Below are positions 35,751 through 39,528 of a DNA stretch of 39,528 nt, in pieces; the first letter of the stretch is position 1, and each line of letters opens with the position of its first letter. The position numbers and the translations under genes were made by a program. Origin of the DNA: CAZAJS01 sp964485635 (GTDB lineage Bacteria; Pseudomonadota; Gammaproteobacteria; Francisellales; Francisellaceae). The notes beneath the pieces are model-generated. The model saw nothing but the letters and a program-made list of their open reading frames with translations. It made no database searches and was not told where the DNA came from. The stretch is taken from positions 1 through 39,528 of the forward strand of contig CAZAJS010000002.1 of the NCBI GenBank assembly GCA_964485635.1, written 5' to 3'.

Positions 35751-36758
35751 TCAATATTGTTTTTGATTGAGTCGTTGACTATGGAAAATGGCTAACCCAA
35801 TGAGCAATAAACTTGTAATACCGGGTAACCATTCTGGGACAGGCCAATGAATTTTAATTAACATGACAATGGCTAAAAAGACAATCGCATAATGTGCCCC
35901 ATGTTCTAAAAAACGAAATTGTGTGAAAGCATGACGGCGAATTAAAAAAATTGTTAAAACACGAACAAACAATGCTCCAATCCCTAATCCAATCATAATA
36001 ATAACGATATTATTGGCAATAACAAATGCACCAATAACGCTATCTAAGCTAAAAGAAGCATCAAGCACTTCTAAGTAAATGCAACCAATTAATCCAGATT
36101 GACCCGCACTTTTTAACCAATGTTGCGCAGTATGGCTTAAGCCTTGCAGTGCTAAAAAACTAAGCAACCCGATTACAAAGGCAATGACAACATGCCAACG
36201 TTGTATTTCCGGCAAGCACCATGCCAGCAACCCCATGATGATCAGACTAATAACAATTGGACTAATAACGGGTTTTTTTTGTAAAGCCTTCATCCACTTG
36301 GCTTGTTCGAGTTTGTCCCACCATGGCCAATCAGGTGTATCTGTAATAAAGAAATTTAGTCCAACCATTAACAAAAAACTTCCTCCAAACCCAAATAAAA
36401 TCGGCAGTCCTTGTGCTAATGCAGCATGATAATCATGAGGGGAGAAGAGTGCAATATGGAGTGTTTGGTTAAAATTCAAACTTGTTGTCCAGTCAACTAA
36501 TAACAACGGGAATAGTAGACGCATGCCAATGACAGCAAATGGCAAACCAACCCATAAAAAAACTTGTTGCCACGCAGAAGGCAGTTGTCGCAAAACCCGC
36601 GCATTGACAACAGCATTATCAGCACTTAACGCGACCTCTAATAAAATTAATGTGATCAATAGGTACAATGCATAGCCAACGGATTGGCCAGAAAAAACCA
36701 CACCAACAATGATGGCAATTAGGCTAATACATACTGGCCAGATAAATAAACGACCCAT
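35751..36758 (-). CDS. DUF475/TerC-like integral membrane protein
   Basis: A 335-residue protein with 8-9 membrane segments. LILLEVALSADNAVVNARVL (from about residue 37) and IYLEVLDASFSLDSVIGAFVIANN carry the acidic ExxLSxDNA/ExxDxSFSxDS pair of DUF475, a TerC-superfamily branch; TerC relatives (e.g. MntY/Alx) are implicated in metal export. AGGAG precedes ATG 36758. It follows ubiX on the same strand after 22 bp, so the two may be co-transcribed. No tellurite-resistance genes are near. Confidence 0.9.
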   Translation of the reverse strand: MGRLFIWPVCISLIAIIVGVVFSGQSVGYALYLLITLILLEVALSADNAVVNARVLRQLPSAWQQVFLWVGLPFAVIGMRLLFPLLLVDWTTSLNFNQTLHIALFSPHDYHAALAQGLPILFGFGGSFLLMVGLNFFITDTPDWPWWDKLEQAKWMKALQKKPVISPIVISLIIMGLLAWCLPEIQRWHVVIAFVIGLLSFLALQGLSHTAQHWLKSAGQSGLIGCIYLEVLDASFSLDSVIGAFVIANNIVIIMIGLGIGALFVRVLTIFLIRRHAFTQFRFLEHGAHYAIVFLAIVMLIKIHWPVPEWLPGITSLLLIGLAIFHSQRLNQKQY

Positions 36759-36780
36759 GAAATTTCGCTCCTATGGCAGA

Positions 36781-37365
36781 CTAATAGTCAATTCCCCAAC
36801 GCTTTAATTTTGGTAAGGGATACCCAAAGACATCTAATAATCGATAAGCTGTATCAGAAATCATTTCATCGAGTGTTTCAGGTCGATGATAAAAAGCTGG
36901 AACAGGAGGCATGATAATGCCGCCAGCTTGAGTTAAGCGGTGCATGTTTTCAATATGAATTAAACTAAATGGCGTTTCGCGTAATGCTAAAATTAATCGA
37001 CGTCGCTCTTTTAGGACCACGTCTGCTGCGCGACTAATTAAGTTATCACCGATACCATTTGCTACTTCAGCTAAAATTTTAACAGAGGCTGGAACAATGA
37101 TCATGCCATCAACTGGAAATGAGCCACTTGCAATCGGTGCAGAAATGTCCCGATTATTATAAACGGTATGAGCAAATTGTGTCAGCGCTTGGCGAGAAAA
37201 GTCTGTTTCATGGTGGCGTGTTAAATCAGCCGGTTTAGAAATAATCAAATGAATTTCGATACCATGCTCATGTAACAATCGTAAAACTTTTTCAGCATAC
37301 TGAATGCCTGTTGCCCCACTGATTCCGACAATAATACGTTGAAATGAAGCCAAAATAATATTCAC
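36781..37365 (-). CDS. ubiX: Flavin prenyltransferase UbiX
   Basis: Prenylates FMN to make the cofactor of the decarboxylase UbiD in ubiquinone synthesis. RIIVGISGATGIQYAEKVLRLL at the start, PIASGSFPVDGMIIVPASVKILAEVANGIGDNLISRAADV and LKERRRLILALRETPFS are diagnostic. No ATG is available: GTG 37365 gives 194 residues, while a TTG four codons later would also fit the family N-terminus. It is divergent from the DUF3301 gene across 53 bp. Confidence 0.96.
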   Translation of the reverse strand: MNIILASFQRIIVGISGATGIQYAEKVLRLLHEHGIEIHLIISKPADLTRHHETDFSRQALTQFAHTVYNNRDISAPIASGSFPVDGMIIVPASVKILAEVANGIGDNLISRAADVVLKERRRLILALRETPFSLIHIENMHRLTQAGGIIMPPVPAFYHRPETLDEMISDTAYRLLDVFGYPLPKLKRWGIDY

Positions 37366-37418
37366 ATAGCGTTATTTTCGTTAAAGTATAACGGTGTTTT
37401 GCAAAAAAGAGAATGCAC

Positions 37419-37817
37419 ATGTCAAACCTATTATTGTTCATCTTAGGGCTTGTGGTGGTATTAGTGTTTATTTGGCGTAATGCCATGCAAGCACGTGAGC
37501 GAGCTGTACAAGCGGCAGCGAGTCTGTGTCGCAAGTGGCAAGTCACACTATTAGATCAAACAGTCAGTTTGCAAACATGGCGGATTCGACGGAGTCAATC
37601 TGGGCTTTTAGGCTTAAAACGGACATATTGTTTTGAATACACGTATTATGGTTACGATCGACAAAAAGCATATTTAGTTATTTTTGACAATCGTTTAGTT
37701 GCGGTTGAGCACCCAAAAGATCCAACAGTATTTGAAACCAGCATCGAATCAAGTAATCAAGCGAATCAACAAAAAGGGCAAATTATTGATTTTCATCCTA
37801 AAGATTCATCTGAATGA
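37419..37817 (+). CDS. DUF3301 membrane-anchored protein
   Basis: A 132-residue protein with one N-terminal membrane helix (MSNLLLFILGLVVVLVFIWR) and a cytoplasmic part. The DUF3301 pattern is clear: AMQARERAVQAAASLCRKWQVTLLDQTVSLQTWRIRRS, then GLKRTYCFEYTYYGYDR and YLVIFDNRLVAVE. The role of the family is unknown. ATG 37419 is 7 nt after AAGAG; an ATG two codons earlier is too close to it. Its last 25 bp overlap the end of gloA on the other strand. Confidence 0.85.
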   Translation: MSNLLLFILGLVVVLVFIWRNAMQARERAVQAAASLCRKWQVTLLDQTVSLQTWRIRRSQSGLLGLKRTYCFEYTYYGYDRQKAYLVIFDNRLVAVEHPKDPTVFETSIESSNQANQQKGQIIDFHPKDSSE

Positions 37818-38203
37818 TTTGACTCACGTTGAATGAGCTCAATGGCATAACCATTTGGATCTTTAACAAACGCAATAATCGATTGACCACCTTTAACAGG
37901 GCCGGCGGGGCGTGTAATAGTGCCGCCTTTTGCGTGAATTTCTTGACAAGTTTTTGCCACATCATTAACTTCAAAGCATAAATGGCCAAACGCTTGGCCA
38001 TGATCATATTCATGTTGATCCCAGTTATAGGTTAACTCAAGGACCGTTTCGTTCGTAATATCGTGATAACCTAAAAAAACCAAGGTATAAGCATAAGCTT
38101 CATTTGTTGACTTTTTTAAAACTTTCATATCAAACATGGTCGTATAAAAATCAATGGATTGTTCTAAATCATTAACACGCAGCATTACATGAGCAAGTCG
38201 CAT
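37793..38203 (-). CDS. gloA: Lactoylglutathione lyase (glyoxalase I)
   Basis: Isomerises the methylglyoxal-glutathione hemithioacetal to S-lactoylglutathione, detoxifying methylglyoxal. Metal ligands His5, Glu56, His74 and Glu122 occupy the same positions as in the nickel-dependent E. coli enzyme (135 residues; here 136). MRLAHVMLRVNDLEQSIDFY and VKDPNGYAIELIQR are diagnostic. AGGAAA precedes ATG 38203. Divergent from groES. Confidence 0.97.
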   Translation of the reverse strand: MRLAHVMLRVNDLEQSIDFYTTMFDMKVLKKSTNEAYAYTLVFLGYHDITNETVLELTYNWDQHEYDHGQAFGHLCFEVNDVAKTCQEIHAKGGTITRPAGPVKGGQSIIAFVKDPNGYAIELIQRESNHSDESLG

Positions 38204-38268
38204 AGTGGGTTTCCTGTTAGTTCGTATGAAGTAGGTTTCATTTTAATACATAAAAGTCAAAAAAAATA

Positions 38269-38296
38269 CTTGAAAATTTAAGAATTAGTCCCATCT
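38269..38296 (+). promoter_or_regulatory. Heat-shock (sigma-32) promoter of groES
   Basis: CTTGAA (38269-38274), 14-bp spacer, TCCCATCT (38289-38296), matching the sigma-32 consensus CTTGAA / CCCCATnT at all positions but one. About 70 nt of leader to ATG 38372. Confidence 0.8.
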
Positions 38297-38371
38297 ATTC
38301 TGTTAGAAACAATGCCCATTGGCATTTTGATCTAAACAACCATCATATAACAAATATAAGGAGTAATAATT

Positions 38372-38665
38372 ATGACAATTCGTCCATTACATGATCGTGT
38401 ACTTGTCCGTCGTCAAGAAGAAGAAGAAACGAAAACAGAAGGTGGCATCGTTTTGCCGAGCAGTGCCCAAGAAAAGCCGATGCAAGGTCAAGTCGTTGCT
38501 TGCGGGAATGGCAAAGTTTTATCGGATGGTCAAGTTCGACCATTAGATATTAAAACAGGTGACCACGTGCTTTTTGGCAAATTTGCCGGAACTGAAGTGA
38601 AGGTTGATGGTGAAACGTTGCTTGTCATGCGTGAAGAGGGTATTATTGGTGTTGTTGAGGCATGA
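38372..38665 (+). CDS. groES: Co-chaperonin GroES
   Basis: The 10-kDa lid of the GroEL chaperonin. MTIRPLHDRVLVRRQEEEE, the mobile loop KTEGGIVLPSSAQEKPMQG (about 20-38) and DHVLFGKFAGTEVKVDGE-LLVM are canonical; 97 residues is the normal size. AAGGAG precedes the ATG and a heat-shock promoter lies upstream. Odd: groEL, normally within ~50 bp downstream, is not the next gene; a DUF285 repeat gene begins 75 bp after the stop. Confidence 0.98.
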   Translation: MTIRPLHDRVLVRRQEEEETKTEGGIVLPSSAQEKPMQGQVVACGNGKVLSDGQVRPLDIKTGDHVLFGKFAGTEVKVDGETLLVMREEGIIGVVEA

Positions 38666-38739
38666 TAAGTACTTAAATAAGAATTGTAGGGTCATTGTTA
38701 AAATAAGAAATAATCATTAAAACAAAGAGGAGAAATAAA

Positions 38740-39528
38740 ATGAGAGAAACAATTAAAGCAACGGATAGTACAATTCATGAAATTGTAGAGCAAGAGATTG
38801 AAAAGTATGGCAATGAAGCCGACCTAAACCATATTGATGTCAGTGAAGTTACTGATATGGAAAAACTATTTCAAAATTCCAACTTCAACGGGGATATCTC
38901 AGGGTGGGACGTCAGTGGTGTTACTGATATGGCTTACACGTTTGAAGGTAGTGGCTTCAACGGGGATATCTCAAGGTGGGACGTGAGTAATGTTAAAGAT
39001 ACGGCTTACATGTTTAGCTCATCTAAATTTGATAAGGACATTAGTCAGTGGAACGTAAGTAATGTTACTGATATGGATTGGATGTTTAATTACTCTCAAT
39101 TTGATGGAGATATATCTATGTGGAATGTAAGTAGTGTTATAGGTATGGATTATATGTTTCAAAACTCCAACTTTAACGGTGACATCAGTCAATGGGATGT
39201 AAGTAGTGTTAGACGTATGGCTGGCATGTTTGAAAAAAGTAAATTCAATGGGGACATTAGTCAGTGGGATGTCAGTAACGTCAGGAGTATGGACGGAATG
39301 TTTTCACACTCTAAGTTTAACGGTGACATCAGTCAGTGGGATGTGTCAGGCGTTGTAAGTATGACCTATATGTTTAGTTACTCTCATTTTAACGGAGATA
39401 TTTCAAAGTGGAATACAGGTAGTGTTATTGACATGACTAATATGTTTAGAAGAAGTCGATTTAATGGTGATATCAGTCAGTGGGATACCCGTAATGTTGA
39501 ATGTATAGATTATATGTTCAAAAATAGT
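38740..39528 (+). CDS. DUF285/BspA-type repeat protein (3' end outside window)
   Basis: At least 263 residues, still open at the window edge. Start ATG 38740 with GAGGAG 7 nt upstream. After a 22-residue leader (MRETIKATDSTIHEIVEQEI) comes one degenerate unit (about 23-46, DLNHIDVSEVTDMEKLF) and nine complete 24-residue repeats (47-262) of consensus S-x-F-N-G-D-I-S-x-W-D-V-S-x-V-x-x-M-x-x-M-F-x-x. This is the DUF285 (PF03382) repeat, a leucine-rich-repeat-like solenoid of BspA-family proteins, which in other bacteria serve as surface adhesins. There is no signal peptide, so secretion is unclear. It occupies the expected groEL position and is plausibly read through from groES. Signs of acquisition: repeat expansion and the unrelated position. 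Confidence 0.9.
   Translation, partial: MRETIKATDSTIHEIVEQEIEKYGNEADLNHIDVSEVTDMEKLFQNSNFNGDISGWDVSGVTDMAYTFEGSGFNGDISRWDVSNVKDTAYMFSSSKFDKDISQWNVSNVTDMDWMFNYSQFDGDISMWNVSSVIGMDYMFQNSNFNGDISQWDVSSVRRMAGMFEKSKFNGDISQWDVSNVRSMDGMFSHSKFNGDISQWDVSGVVSMTYMFSYSHFNGDISKWNTGSVIDMTNMFRRSRFNGDISQWDTRNVECIDYMFKNS
38878..39525 (+). repeat. Nine tandem 72-bp repeats within the DUF285 gene
   Basis: Units start every 72 bp from 38878 and end at 39525, in phase with the reading frame (24 codons each). The most alike units share stretches such as GGTGACATCAGTCAGTGGGA (e.g. around 39178 and 39322), while others differ at many synonymous sites, indicating both old and recent duplication. Confidence 0.9.

Overview
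The window (39,528 bp, A+T-rich, few gaps over 200 bp and none over 300 bp) reads as core chromosome of a gammaproteobacterium. Evidence: an hpf-ptsN-rapZ cluster, an rpsU-dnaG-rpoD macromolecular-synthesis cluster, a BamC-like lipoprotein, coq7-type ubiquinone synthesis, a 189-residue Dcd and hldD/waaA/msbA for lipid A and LPS core. A phosphatidylcholine synthase, a fused NadM-Nudix enzyme and many nutrient transporters give it a host-associated flavour, like Legionellales or Francisella-type lineages. That placement is inference; no marker here fixes the genus.

Layout. 1-1,734 (minus): mnmE (cut by the left edge), an aberrant IHF-beta-like protein and a small membrane protein. 1,888-3,708: hpf-ptsN-rapZ. 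3,735-4,186: a small helix-turn-helix gene with a perfect consensus sigma-70 promoter. 4,188-5,006: psd. 5,127-8,559: sdaA, a BamC-like lipoprotein and nadM-Nudix. 8,563-13,408: glpD-glmU-glmS. 13,443-17,399: three transporters (MFS, AzgA-type purine permease, MHS-type), the last running antisense into a tRNA(CAU). 17,551-20,703: hldD-waaA-ispA, with overlapping junctions. 20,773-23,151: phosphatidylcholine synthase facing a BetT-like transporter. 23,226-26,775: cca, msbA and a truncated haemoglobin. 26,822-34,203: rpsU-yqeY-dnaG-rpoD continuing into a YcfL-like lipoprotein, coq7, apbC and dcd. 34,219-38,203: POT-like transporter, DUF475/TerC-like protein, ubiX, DUF3301 protein, gloA. 38,269-39,528: groES behind a heat-shock promoter, followed not by groEL but by a DUF285/BspA-type repeat gene that runs off the right edge.

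How genes fit together. GlmU and GlmS make UDP-GlcNAc for peptidoglycan and lipid A; HldD and WaaA build the LPS inner core and MsbA flips lipid A. Psd makes phosphatidylethanolamine while Pcs makes phosphatidylcholine from choline, probably imported by the adjacent BetT-like carrier. IspA, UbiX and Coq7 serve isoprenoid and ubiquinone synthesis. The rpsU to dcd run joins translation, replication, transcription, quinone, Fe-S and dNTP functions in one apparent transcription unit.

Most notable: (1) the DUF285 repeat gene where groEL is expected; (2) an IHF-beta-like protein lacking the DNA-intercalating proline; (3) RapZ with a broken Walker A lysine; (4) a POT transporter whose ExxER motif has become QxxST; (5) the HTH gene with paired 11-bp repeats in its leader; (6) a transporter C-terminus encoded by antisense tRNA sequence. 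I found no CRISPR array, insertion sequence or prophage.
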